Below are positions 9,975 to 20,569 of a stretch of DNA of 64,000 nucleotides, piece by piece. Position numbers and translations under genes: made by a program. Each line of letters opens with the position of its first letter. Within the stretch, counting starts at the first letter, position 1. The notes below the pieces were generated by a model. It saw nothing but the letters and a program-made list of their open reading frames with translations. It was not told the origin of the DNA and made no database searches. The stretch is from Mitosporidium daphniae (taxonomy: Eukaryota > Microsporidia). The stretch spans positions 1 to 64,000 of the forward strand of contig NW_013546400.1 in NCBI RefSeq assembly GCF_000760515.2, in the 5' to 3' direction.

Positions 9975-11826
9975 ATGCACGTTCGAAAGCGTCTACTATT
10001 TCTGACAGCGTTGATCGCAATTCTCGTTTTGCCCTCTCTGCAATTTCAAGACGAAGTGCAAATAGACCATTATCAACAAGATGATTCAACAGGCGCGCAG
10101 AGCAGGGATACTGATTCAAAGGGCAACGAAGAAAGAGTTGACAGCATATTAAAGCGGGTTCAAAGTAGTTTTAGGAGGGCTCGTAAAGCCTTTCAAGTAA
10201 AAAAAAGGGCCTCTAAGAAAGTGTCTATGGAAGCAGCTGAGCCACTAGATACACCAGGATCAGCTTCGCAAAAACTATCAGATTTAAAAAGTCGAACAGG
10301 TCAAGAATATCCACCACTTCAACCAAATTTACAAAAAAAAGAAGCTCTACAGGCTCAAACAAGAGATGAAGAAAGTAAAACAATTGAAGAAATTCTGGTG
10401 TATCAACAAAATATATTGGTTTTAGAGCAGCTATTACTTAAACAAGATAAAAAAAAGTGCTCACTCGATTAGTTTATAGACCTATGCCAATGCAAAAGGC
10501 TCTACAAGATCGAGAAAATATAAACAACCTACTAGCCGAAAAAAATCTAAAAGATCTGCCGTCTTCATGTAGCCCTCTAAAGAAGCTGCTAGATCGACTA
10601 TTTCAGATATCTCAGATATCTGAAATATCTCTAAAAAATCCAAAAGAGTTAGAAAAACTAAACGATCTGATGTCTCAAAAAAAGAAGCTAGCTCAAGAAG
10701 CTCGGGACGAATTAAGAGGACTACAAAGTAAGCTATCTCAAAAAGCTCAACAACAGTTTGAAGAAGCTAGAAAAGCTTTAAAAGATCAAAAAAGCGATCT
10801 TCTAGATCCACAAGACGCTCTACTAGCTCAAAAAAATCTACAGACTCGAGAACATATATTAGATCTACAATATCTACTAGTTCAACACGCTCAAAATGAT
10901 CTAGAAGATCTAAAAGATGAAAATCGTATGTTAATTCAAAATTCTCGACGCTCTCAAAAAGATCTGAACGCCCTAAAAATGCTAATAGAAAAAGAAGATC
11001 TAAAAAACCACCTATCTTCATGCAATGCTCTAAAAGATCTTCTAGATGAACTACATAAGCTAAATCCAATATATAAACTAAAGCAGCCATATGAAATACT
11101 TAAAAAGCCAGAAATTCTAGAAACACTAAAATCTGTAGTAGCTGTAAAAAATGAGTTAGCTAAAAAAGCTCGAAATGAATTAATGGAACTACAAGATCGA
11201 CTATCTCAAGAAGCCCAAAAAAAAGATGAGGAAGGTGGTTCTCTATCAACTGTAGAAGGTTCATCACCTCCGCAAAGTGATTCTCAAGAACCTAAATCAG
11301 ATATACAACATTCATCAGTTAAAATGGATCTAGAAAATCAAAAAGGTTCATTCAGCAATCTAAACAGTCTGATAGATTACCTATTTCAAATATCTCAAAC
11401 AGAATTACCACCACGAAAAAATGAAATATTTCAAGAAGCTCAAGAAGATATTCAAAATTGCGTGTTAAAAGATAAAAAAAAGAGCTAAAAAACCGTATAC
11501 AAGATCTAAAAACCAAACTGCAAGATCTAGAAACCAAACTGCCAGATCTAGAAAACAAACTGCCAGATCTACAAAAAGAACTGGAAAATAATAAAAAAGA
11601 ATTAAAAGATCTGATCGATCTGCAAGAACTGCAAGAACTACAAGAACTGAAAGAACTGCAAGAACTGAAAGAAACTGTGAAAGAAATGCAAGAAACTGTG
11701 AAAGAAATGCAAAAAAAATTTGATATTTTAATTGAATCTTTCCAAAAAGGTAAAGAAGCTCGGGAAAGAAACAAAGGCCCTATTAACTCAACAGGATATG
11801 TACTCTGCAGAAGAATAAGAAGTTAA
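9975..11826 (+). CDS. secreted repetitive coiled-coil protein read in three frames
   Basis: Not recognised. The ATG at 9975 opens a typical signal peptide (MHVRKRLLFLTALIAILVL, then a small-residue cleavage zone), followed by Lys/Glu/Gln/Leu-rich coiled coil. Frame 1 runs to 10472, a second frame continues from 10457 to 11488, and a third from 11482 to 11826. Composition and repeat units continue across both breaks. Each break falls on an identical GATAAAAAAAAG. A joined product would be about 617 residues. Repeat modules of about 150 residues start near 10544 and 10997 (each with an LSSC motif), with a partial copy near 11357. The last 110 codons carry LQELQELKEL-type heptads. Possibilities: frameshifted gene, two 23-nt introns, or a decayed or misassembled gene. 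A secreted structural or polar-tube/wall-like role is speculation. Confidence 0.6.
10446..10457 (+). promoter_or_regulatory. first slippery A8 tract (candidate -1 frameshift)
   Basis: GAT AAA AAA AAG in the zero frame contains the heptamer A_AAA_AAG. A -1 slip makes GTG at 10457 the next codon, opening a 342-codon frame. The -1 frame has a stop (TAA at 10448) just upstream, so the switch must happen between 10451 and the frame-1 stop at 10470. An alternative is a 23-nt GT-AG intron at 10457..10479, which restores the same frame. Confidence 0.45.
10544..11470 (+). repeat. tandem coiled-coil modules
   Basis: Two diverged copies of a roughly 450-bp module begin near 10544 and 10997. Shared order: NLKD/DLKN, LSSC, LKKLLD/LKDLLD, a helical stretch, then a K-L-A-x-(E/K)-A-R segment and a LSQ(K/E)AQ segment. 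A third partial copy begins near 11357 (LNSLIDYLFQISQ). Confidence 0.7.
11471..11482 (+). promoter_or_regulatory. second slippery A8 tract (candidate -1 frameshift)
   Basis: Identical GAT AAA AAA AAG in the reading frame of the second segment. A -1 slip gives GAG at 11482 and a further 114 codons. The alternative stop (TAA at 11473) again confines the switch to this tract. A 23-nt intron at 11462..11484 would also restore frame, but it would need an unusual GAG acceptor. Confidence 0.45.
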
Positions 11827-13814
11827 ACAATATCACCAAAAAAAGTGCAGCCGAAAAGCTCGATAAAACAATAAATTCAACGCGTTTAAGCCCGTTAAGT
11901 GGTAAATAATCGCATAAGAAGCTCCGCCTACTTTGGGAGCCCTAGTTTAAGGTCGTTCTGGTCACTGCTGACACGCGTTGCTAGAATCGTACAATCCTCG
12001 CGAGTGTTGGTTGAGTGCATTCCTTCAGTTCACCCAAATAACTGTCAGATCTGGCATTCTCACTCAGTGCTATTGAATCGATTTCGTATGCTAATATATT
12101 GAAATGCCCCGGAAAGGAATCGCCCCATCAATACCGCTAAGCTCTGCATTTCCCGGCTTTCTTGGTTAAGAATTTGTTTTAAAGTCGCTGACCGATAAAA
12201 GAATCACATAGAAGCAAGATTTATGACACGATGATGGCTCTTTTTCTTCACTCCATTTCAAAAAAGAAAAATACTGAAGCGCATCTTATCATTGGCGAAT
12301 GATGCCCAATACTGATCCCTATGTTCATATCCGCTTGTGTAATTCTTCAATGTCATAGAAATTCTTACTAAATGATTTGGGCAGTTGCCAGTGGTGTGAT
12401 TTCCACACTTGGAATGCTGATTCCCTTAGCTCTTTGCCCTTCAAACAAAAGTGCCCCTGGCGTATCTAAACCCAACCGAACCCTAAGCAGCTTCCGGATC
12501 TAGAGAGTGCATTCGGCGAGGGTGACATCCGAGACCCTGTCAGGATTTTTATTAATAGTATTTGTCTGATCCAAGTGCAATTTCAACGGATGGAAGGATA
12601 CTTTTAATATCGTTATCGGCGAAGAGTTAAATATCGTTCAAAGTTGTCGTCTTTGTTGGTATTCTGATTCTAAAACAATTTAAGATTAAATAACCGATAT
12701 TATATCACAGGACAACATATTCCAGCTATATGTCGATAGCCAATCTAGACTTGACAATCACAATTCTTATCAGTATCTTTATCGATGCTACCATTGACTT
12801 GTGTAGAACCTTGGATCTAAAATGGATCTGTGTAGCTAGTGAAGTTGGATTTCGGGTCGCTTCAGTGTTACCGGTTTATGGTCTCAATATCTTGGCTTGC
12901 GGATACCCTATAACGCTCACTACTGTCGCTTTTTTGGTTTCGGACTAAGATATGTTTTCCTTGCGCTATCATTCGAAAATAGCACTTATTAGGCATCAGC
13001 AAAGTATCGGCTCTCTTGATCTATTCTGAATTTGTCCCTCGTTATCTTATCTTGCTTCTATAAATCGCATATTTATTCATTTTAAAAGCGAATTTTTTTG
13101 GTTGTTTGAACCCTTTGTTTTGTATTACCGCTGATTATGGCAATCGCAGTTCCCAATCTAAATGAAAGAAATTCCGCGGTTTAGTGCGATTTTCTTCCAG
13201 AATGATTAGAAACACCCTCCTCGCGGTGATGGCAAAAACTCGAATTCTAAGACTAATGGGATACGGCTCCTGATTTGAGATCCCACAACATTGGTGAAGG
13301 AAGTTCTTAAATCGGTTTGGATCTATTCTAGGCTAAAAGGCACAATTCCTAACCATAACCCTATAAATTAAAGATTTGATATTACGGTCGCGATAATATG
13401 GGAATTTTCCAAAGACATTAAAGCACAAATTGCTGCCAACAAGAGGAAATACCGACTTTAAAAGGGTGAAAGAAAGACAGCGGGATAACCCCCCCCCCGC
13501 GGAAATATCATCATGCCCTGCATAAATGGCAGGAAGAAGGCTCTATACGCCGATAGGAGTCCTAGCTGAGAAAAGCCGTTACCTTTTGCGATCAAAAATG
13601 CCTTGTTCCTTGGAGAGACTTTGAAGATAATTAATGATCCTAAGATTTGAAAAATATCCTGTCAAGTAGTGAGACATGCGTAACAGAGCTATGAACCGAG
13701 ATGACGCTGGTTTATAAATCAAGAGTGCACTACGACCCAACAAATTAATTTCGAGCAGCCATTTTTGGACGGGAAACGGGCCTTACATGTGAGATTTATA
13801 AGTTGACCGGAAAA
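11827..13814. other. 2-kb region without recognisable gene
   Basis: The longest gap in the window. I found no frame over about 75 codons with family character on either strand, and no chain of frames linked by 22-38 nt introns. It holds a C10 homopolymer (13489-13498) and scattered telomere-like CCCTAA words. It could hold an ncRNA or rapidly evolving gene; I see no positive evidence. Confidence 0.4.
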
Positions 13815-16370
13815 TCAAACTTTATCGGGTTTATCAGGTAGGGACAGGACTCCTTCTGGAATGTCAAGAGCAGCCTTAAGAGCTTCCTGTGAGACGGTAT
13901 ACTTTGCCAAAAGCTGGGCAATCGGACGGTATCTCATCCAGGAGGGATGTTTTGTGCGTCTATTGTGGTCATCTGCAATGGCACCTAGTGCGCTAATGGA
14001 GGAAAGACGAACAGCGCCGCAATGGAGCCCGATCAATGAGCAACGGGTGCCCAAGGCGTCGCTGGCTTCAAAAGCCTGTTTTTGTGCCATTTCCATGGGA
14101 TTGGCATCATTCGATACCCTTCGGGCTTCCATTGCCATCGAAGCGAGATGTTCTACAGCCAGCCAGGCAAAACGCATCGCCAAAAGACGATCAAAGGGAG
14201 AAGGCTCGCGTCCCTGTTGTAGGTGCCCTAACTTTGAAACACGTACGTCAAATTCGCCCTCACTCTCCATTTCCAGCAGGGCTGCAAGTGATTCTCCAGT
14301 CAGTGCTGGTGAAAGATGCTCTGGTAATACGATTAGACGTCCCAGTCGTCGATCATCCTGAAAACGTCTCCGCAAATGTGCAGCTTCTCGCAGGATGTCT
14401 TCTACCATGATTCCCTCTTCAGGCAAATAGGAAAATGTTGCTGCAGCTGCAAGACCGCCCAGCAACGAAAGGTAGCCGCATTTTCCCCCGTGAACTTCCA
14501 CCACAAAGGTGCGTTTTTGTGACGAGGCAGACTGTCGAATGGCGTCACATGATGCGACGATCATGTTAAGCGCAGTATCAGAGCCAAGCGTTATATCTGT
14601 CCCGGGCACATTGTTGGAAATGGTTGCAGGGACTACCACCATTTGGATACGTCCAAGAATGCTATGATCTGCCCCAGCAGCCTGCAGCTGACGCAGAGAG
14701 AGATAGGCCTCATAGCCGCCGATGATGAGAAGCGCTTGCACTCGTTCTTGTTCAAAAAGCCGTGCAATGTTACCAAGGCGCCCGCTTGGCAGTGTGCGGT
14801 CCGTACCTAAATGTGAACCACCTTCACCCACCCAGCCATCGACATCCATCCAGGAGAGCGTGGTCGTTGTCGGCTTGCGGTCACAGGCGCAGCAAAGCTT
14901 CTCAGGCTTGCTCCCATTTTCAGATTGACATCTGCAAGGTCCCGTTTCGGCATCTAAAGCTACCGATCCCCAGCCGCCAAGCAATGCCAAAGGCTGAAAC
15001 CCGCGATTTATTGCCGCGCGCACCATGGCAAATGTAGCTGTGTTCATGCCTCCACATGGTGGACCCACATGTACCACAGCCATTCTGGGAGCATTTGGCG
15101 CAAGCAAGGAGGCTCCTTGTGCGCTGGCGCAGAGTGCTTCATAAATCTCAAAGTCTTGATGAAAATCACGATCTCGAAGTCGGAAAACTTCACCTAGGAC
15201 GTTGCGTTTGGCAGCATCGTCAATGGAACGTGTTAAGGCAACGCATTCGCGCAATGGCAAAGTGCATATGGAGCCCCCCTGCATGCCAATGATGGTTGCG
15301 GCACCGTTGGGGTGTCGTTTCTTTGCTGCGTTTACAAGTGAACTGACAGCATATACACCCTGAAGCGCCGCAAGGATACGGTCGTATGCTGAGGGCATCC
15401 CTCCGCGCTGCACATGACCCAGGACCGTTGCCCGGACATCTAGCTTTAGACGTTCCGTAAGCGTCTTTTGCACCATTGCGGCTGTAATTGGTCGCCCATC
15501 TCCGTCAACAGCTCCTTCAGACAACAGCACAATGGATTCACGTTTACCAAGAGCTCGATTTCGCGTGATCGCCTGGCAGAGTGCCTCGGGCCATTTCTCT
15601 GAATTTTGTGGCTGCTCTGGAATGAAGAGCCAATCTGCACCAGAAGCCAGCGCTGCAGCCAGGGCAAGCCACCCGCAATTGCGACCCATCACTTCGATGA
15701 TGAAGGCTCGCTGATGTGAGCATGCTGAAGTAGTGATCGCGTCAATTGCCTCGGTGATGCGATGCAGTGCTGAGTCTGCCCCAATGGTCATCTCTGTCCC
15801 GAGCATGTCCTTGTCGATGGATCCAATCAACCCAGCAATATTGACAGCTGGGTGCCTCTCAAGAGTACCCTTTGGGAGCTCACCTGTTGCCTCCAACTCT
15901 TGAACCAGAGATGGCCACTCTTGGCGAAGTAAGTCTGCGCCTGTTAAAGAACCGTCTCCACCGATGACGACAAGAGAATCGATCTGCAAAAGTAGAAGAT
16001 TTCGCACAGCCGCCAATCTTCCTTCTCTGCTTCTAAACCTTGCAGAGCGGGCAGAGCCAATGATGGTGCCACCCAACGGCATGATTTGGGCGACGCTGTT
16101 CCAATTAAACTCGATGATCATTGGGCCACCTTGGACCAGTCCCTCATAGCCCTCACGCACAGCATAGGGGACACAGCCAGAAGAAAGGGACATTCGGACA
16201 ACGGACCGAATGGCAGCATTCATGCCCTGCGAGTCGCCTCCACTGGTCAAAACAGCGATTCGTAACTTTTGCTTTGGCTGGTCGAGCCCCTCATCGTCTT
16301 CTTGGAAGGAACGGGGTGGTGGCGACGGGGTTACGCGATGATATTCGTAAATCTCGGAATCGATTGCCAT
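13815..16370 (-). CDS. PFK1: ATP-dependent 6-phosphofructokinase, two-lobed fungal/animal type
   Basis: Glycolytic phosphorylation of fructose 6-phosphate. The 851-residue protein has the fused two-lobe architecture of fungal and animal PFKs; the in-frame codons before MAIDSEI are excluded as leader. The N-terminal lobe keeps LTSGGDSQGMNAAIR, GGDGSLTGAD and the catalytic-type SIDKD loop with GTEMTIG. In the C-terminal lobe the equivalent loop is TISNNVPGTDITLG, so the catalytic Asp is gone, as expected for the regulatory half. A short Cys-rich insertion in the second lobe contains CRCQ and CCACD. Single exon in an intron-dense neighbourhood. Confidence 0.95.
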   Translation of the reverse strand: MAIDSEIYEYHRVTPSPPPRSFQEDDEGLDQPKQKLRIAVLTSGGDSQGMNAAIRSVVRMSLSSGCVPYAVREGYEGLVQGGPMIIEFNWNSVAQIMPLGGTIIGSARSARFRSREGRLAAVRNLLLLQIDSLVVIGGDGSLTGADLLRQEWPSLVQELEATGELPKGTLERHPAVNIAGLIGSIDKDMLGTEMTIGADSALHRITEAIDAITTSACSHQRAFIIEVMGRNCGWLALAAALASGADWLFIPEQPQNSEKWPEALCQAITRNRALGKRESIVLLSEGAVDGDGRPITAAMVQKTLTERLKLDVRATVLGHVQRGGMPSAYDRILAALQGVYAVSSLVNAAKKRHPNGAATIIGMQGGSICTLPLRECVALTRSIDDAAKRNVLGEVFRLRDRDFHQDFEIYEALCASAQGASLLAPNAPRMAVVHVGPPCGGMNTATFAMVRAAINRGFQPLALLGGWGSVALDAETGPCRCQSENGSKPEKLCCACDRKPTTTTLSWMDVDGWVGEGGSHLGTDRTLPSGRLGNIARLFEQERVQALLIIGGYEAYLSLRQLQAAGADHSILGRIQMVVVPATISNNVPGTDITLGSDTALNMIVASCDAIRQSASSQKRTFVVEVHGGKCGYLSLLGGLAAAATFSYLPEEGIMVEDILREAAHLRRRFQDDRRLGRLIVLPEHLSPALTGESLAALLEMESEGEFDVRVSKLGHLQQGREPSPFDRLLAMRFAWLAVEHLASMAMEARRVSNDANPMEMAQKQAFEASDALGTRCSLIGLHCGAVRLSSISALGAIADDHNRRTKHPSWMRYRPIAQLLAKYTVSQEALKAALDIPEGVLSLPDKPDKV

Positions 16371-17106
16371 TAAGTATGTGTATAAAAAGTTGCACGTCAA
16401 TTCATTTTATAGGAATGCTTGCACCAATCGGAATCCTCCCCGGTGTATTAGTGTTGAGAATTAAAACTTGGTACCATTTAAAATTTAATTTCAACGATTT
16501 GAACTGTTGTACATCACTTGGGGGGAACGCTGGGTTGACCAATAAATTCCCTGTATTTCAAGCAAAGACAATCGAGAACAGTAAGGCATGCATTTCCAAA
16601 TGCAGGCTTTCTTCAGGGCCAAGTTTTTATTTGGACAACAGTGTATATTAGTTGGCGTTGCGCATTGACCCGCTAGACCTTGGTAATTGAACATATAGTG
16701 AAAGGAGGCTTCATTTAAGGAATTTGGGAAAATCGCCATCAAAAGAAAACAAATGCTAAAGCATTAGAAATGAAAAGGGTCCACTGCGAGATTTTTTTAA
16801 CAATAAAGCATGTCGCGTAAAATATGAGAATTGAATGCTCAACCAACAAAGGCTGAATACATCAAAATAGCACGAATCAATTTTGTAAATTCTCAAGCAT
16901 GCATGTGTTTCAAAATTGGGGTACCTACCCCATTTTAAGATAATATTACGCAGGCTACGACAAATCAATGAAACATTTATGTTGTAAAAAATTAAACTTT
17001 GTAGCAACCAAGGGGACCAATCACAACATTGATCCATAAAGGGATATCATGTCATTGTGATCGATCAGGTAATCGAAAGTAAGAGGGAATTCCCATTTTT
17101 CCGGTT
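16371..17106. other. intergenic region between divergent genes
   Basis: Divergent promoter region of phosphofructokinase and the I9-like gene. No supportable gene or RNA seen. Confidence 0.45.
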
Positions 17107-17513
17107 ATGATTCATTTGCTTCTAAAAATTAGCTTTCTGATTCTTACATTCCAACCACATTCATTGACACATAGGGTATCCAAAGCCACACAACCAGATA
17201 GCCTAGAAAAGATGCTTGACAACGTTAAATGCAACCAACCGACTGATTTTCTGATTACTTTCAAAGACACTGCCAAGCAACAAGATATCGATCGGTTTAT
17301 TAAGATTATCGAAAGCAAGGGCGGCCATGTTTTGGAGGCTTTTAAAGCGTTCAAGATCATCCTGGCACGTCTCCCTGAAAGCTTGGTGAGTAAGACGTCG
17401 CGTTTGTTATCTATCAAATAGGTTCCATGAATGAGAAACAATCGATATTCCAAGATTGTCATATCCACTCCATCGAGAAAAATGAAATCGTTAGGGCCAT
17501 AAACCGAAAATGA
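17107..17513 (+). CDS. secreted peptidase-inhibitor I9 / subtilisin-propeptide-like protein
   Basis: Small protein of 124 residues from two exons (17107..17389 and 17422..17513) with a 32-nt GTAAGA...TAG intron. Residues 1-20 form a hydrophobic signal peptide. The rest is one inhibitor-I9-type fold: DFLITFKDTAKQQDIDRF, then LARLPESL, then after splicing HIHSIEKNEIV, which is the family's closing strand. Relatives are yeast Pbi2, a vacuolar proteinase B inhibitor, and the propeptides of subtilases. There is no peptidase domain downstream, so this is a free inhibitor or chaperone. A signal peptide is unusual for Pbi2-type proteins and suggests a secretory-pathway or extracellular target. Unspliced translation would stop early and lose the last strand. 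Confidence 0.65.
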
Positions 17514-17586
17514 CACCAGCACATTTGGGACTGATGGTGAACCATATTAAATTTTGAGCACCGTCAGTATTAAGTACCAAGTAAAT

Positions 17587-18815
17587 TTAAGTGCCGAATA
17601 CCCGGTGAAGAGAATAAACACATATGACTGAATTTTTGGAAAACGAAATTAAATGATTTTGTTCTGCAAGGAGATGCATCGCTATAATGGGCCCGGAATG
17701 TAGCGTATCCAGCCTTGAAATTTTGGGACCCTGGTCCAATATATTTGAAAGCAAATAAATGCTAAGGAAGATGTTATGCCGAATTTTTACCTCCCGCCCC
17801 ATGTTCCCGAAACAATCGAGCTTCCCTGGGAACAGCAAAGTGAGGAAGAAAGCCCCCCCTCACGAAGGTTGCGATAGACAATCGATGGGGTTTCCTAAGG
17901 ATTAACATCCATTTTCATCGCCATACAAGATTTGAAAGAACGGCAACACGATTCTCAACACCGGAGATAACCAGGCGCGACTCTGGGGAATAAAACACGC
18001 TTAAAACTGAAATAAAATCTCAATAAAAACTTGGATGGCAAAACACGGCCACCAACGACATTAAAGTTCGTGACACTGCGTCATAAATGCAGATATTTCC
18101 ACTCTCATAGCCGCATATGAGCTGAGAAAAGTCTGTTGAAAGGCACATCACCATGACGGTTCCTGCGATCAAAAAATAGAAAATACCGGCATTATTATCC
18201 GGGGCTTGCATTAAGTCTTCACAGGAAAATAGCGTAGGGCCGTCAAAATTCCATCCATACACCGAGATCTGTTCGGTAAAAATATCAGAACCATACAGCA
18301 CTATTATTGGCAGAAGGTCGGTAAAGGCAAGAAAGTTTCTGTTTGTTAAAACAGCAAAGTACCTTATTGAATAGAATGGATGCATAAGATATCACAATTG
18401 GCAGCGACTTGGTTCTTTTTTCTTCTAAGATAAATCGATTTGAAACGCTCCATTCAATAAGCACGCCATCTTTTGAGCAAGAAAGTAAGGTCAGCGGAAA
18501 TGTGTGGTAATAAATTGCTTGCAACCCTAACCCTGAATTAGGAAAAATTCAAACCCAGCAAATTAGGATCAGAGCCATGTGCATGAATGCCTTTGTAGGA
18601 GGCAATGATGGATCGTGTTGAGGCCTCCCAAATTACAAGATCGCCGCTGCTAAACCTAAAGGGTTTAGTTTTGACCGCGTGTACCCAACAAAATATATGT
18701 CTCTGCCACTTTCATTAGCGTGCATCCCGGGTACATGCAAATGATGGGTTGCCGAAATGGCGACCGCCATATCCCCTGAGGGGTTATATAGAAACGTAGT
18801 GAAGATCGGGTTCAT
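17587..18815 (-). CDS. ASA1: WD40 protein, ASTRA-associated Asa1/GNB1L family
   Basis: WD40 propeller of 338 residues, length and ending like GNB1L. Asa1 works with the Tel2-Tti1-Tti2 chaperone system for PIKK kinases. Eight exons: 18685..18815, 18555..18655, 18409..18526, 18187..18362, 18031..18162, 17927..18006, 17791..17894, 17587..17761. Introns are 29, 28, 46, 24, 24, 32 and 29 nt. Diagnostic blades include FSSGDLVIWEASTR, MCLSTDFSQLICGYESG, SRLVISGVENRVAVLSNL and the terminal LISFSKNSVICVYSL. The third (46-nt) intron is the least certain, because other splice choices do not restore frame well. Intron 2 could end six bases earlier. The ATG follows a TAAATTTAATTT box. Subfamily assignment is moderate; WD40 identity is firm. 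Confidence 0.65.
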
Positions 18816-18962
18816 GAGGATTTTGAAATTAAATTTACAGCCAATAAAATTAAAATGTGCAGCCAATTATATGTTGAGGAGACAAAGTTTTTAATTTTCA
18901 TTGCATTCCTTTGATCTGGATGCATTGCTGGTTTTGCTGTCCCACTACTTTAATCTGATATA

Positions 18963-20417
18963 ATGCTTACTTCTTCGATGGCTTCCCCAGAGCCTTTTTG
19001 TGAAAAGAAAAATAAACAATCATCATTCCAGCGATTTAGATCCAGCAAAGGCGCTGTCCTCTTTGTTTGCTCCCTGGCTTTGTTTACTGACATGCTGGTG
19101 TATGGAATAGTGATACCAATTCTTCCCTCCATTCTTCGATCGATTGGAATTCCTGCAGAACACGAAACCACATACTCCACAATTTTGTTCTCTGCCTATG
19201 CGCTTGGTCTTTTTTTAGCAACGCCAGTGTTTGGAATTTTATCGGACAAAACAGGAAATAGAATGACCCCGATGCTGCTTGGATTAGCAGGGCTTGCTTT
19301 AACGACGATTTTATTTGCCATTTCATCGCATTTTTATATTCTTTTGCTTGCAAGGTTTCTTCAAGGAATTGCTGGAGCGGCCTCCTGGGTTGTCGGGATG
19401 GCTTTGATTGCCGATACTTTCCCCATAAATCAGCTTGGTTCGTCGCTAGGATTTGTAATGTCATTCAATACTGTCGGATTTATTTGTGGGCCTATAATTT
19501 CTGGATATGCTGCCACTTACATCTCGCTTAGATCGCCGTTTTATATTTGTGCACTTTTCGCTTTGCTGGATTTTGTTTCGCGTATCATATTGAAGCCTCC
19601 TAAAAGCGCCAAGCCAGAAGCATCCTGCTTGGAGGTAGCACCGGCTTCCCAACCGGATCAATCTCTGCCTGACACTGCCACCGCTCCCAAGGCTTCCTTG
19701 CTGAAACGGTTTTTTGCCTCCGACATAATATCTATGCTTTGCCATATTGAAATTTTCCTTTTGTGTTTTGGCGTGACGTTAGAAACTGCATCGATGTCCA
19801 TCATTGAAGCGCTTATAGCCGAGTACTTGGAGGTATATTTTGGGCTTTCAATAAGCGAATGTTCAAACACTCTGCTTTTTTTCATATTGCCAAGTGCCTT
19901 TTTTTCGATTCTCATGGGAAAGCTGACGGACACGTACAGCCGTAGTCGTCTTATCATCATTGGAACGCTATTGCATTCCGTGGCTTCTCCCTTTGTTGCG
20001 CTTGCGTCAACCCTGACTCAATTTAGAATTGCAGCCGTGATGTTTGGGCTCTCCACCTCATTTATGGTTACTCCAATCATGCCGCAAATGACATTTCTTA
20101 TTGGATCCTATGGAAAACACACCACATCATATGCTAAGCTTTATTCTCTGTATCTGATTTTTTGCAGCCTTGGCATGGTGCTTGGGCCGATCATTGCCGG
20201 TTTACTTATGTCCTCGATTTCGTTTCTGGCTGCAATGTTTGTGTTCCCCATTATGGGATGTTTGGTATTCCTACCTTTATTTGTAACCATAACAATCTAC
20301 AAAGAACGAAGCCGGTTCAGGTTAGCCAATTTATCTGATACTCTGTCTCCATTCTCATTTTTCAGGGAGTTATTTATACCGCTGCCAGAGCCTGTCTATT
20401 CCAAATCTTTTATTTGA
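18963..20417 (+). CDS. major facilitator superfamily transporter (12 TM)
   Basis: Polytopic transporter of 484 residues with twelve predicted membrane helices in two blocks of six split by a charged loop (about residues 215-250). The loop between helices 2 and 3 carries the MFS signature GILSDKTGNRMTPMLLG, and helix 4-5 has LQGIAGAASW. It is most like drug:H+ antiporter/vesicular-amine-type MFS proteins; substrate cannot be read. Single exon with short hydrophilic ends. It is divergent from the WD40 gene with 147 bp between starts. Confidence 0.85.
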   Translation: MLTSSMASPEPFCEKKNKQSSFQRFRSSKGAVLFVCSLALFTDMLVYGIVIPILPSILRSIGIPAEHETTYSTILFSAYALGLFLATPVFGILSDKTGNRMTPMLLGLAGLALTTILFAISSHFYILLLARFLQGIAGAASWVVGMALIADTFPINQLGSSLGFVMSFNTVGFICGPIISGYAATYISLRSPFYICALFALLDFVSRIILKPPKSAKPEASCLEVAPASQPDQSLPDTATAPKASLLKRFFASDIISMLCHIEIFLLCFGVTLETASMSIIEALIAEYLEVYFGLSISECSNTLLFFILPSAFFSILMGKLTDTYSRSRLIIIGTLLHSVASPFVALASTLTQFRIAAVMFGLSTSFMVTPIMPQMTFLIGSYGKHTTSYAKLYSLYLIFCSLGMVLGPIIAGLLMSSISFLAAMFVFPIMGCLVFLPLFVTITIYKERSRFRLANLSDTLSPFSFFRELFIPLPEPVYSKSFI

Positions 20418-20569
20418 TAAAGCTGATAGCCTTCATTTGTCCAAAAATAGGGAGAGCACATGTTTAGGTTTCCATTGACGAGATAATTTGCATCGCCTTG
20501 GGCGTTGTCATTTGTACACAGTAGTAGGATATCTTTTTGTAAACATCGCCTTCATCTTTGGGGAGAAAC

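Noticed and set aside
12730-12948. 72-codon frame in the 2-kb gap
   Set aside because: Composition and hydrophobic pattern give no family, and there is no start box or splice partner.
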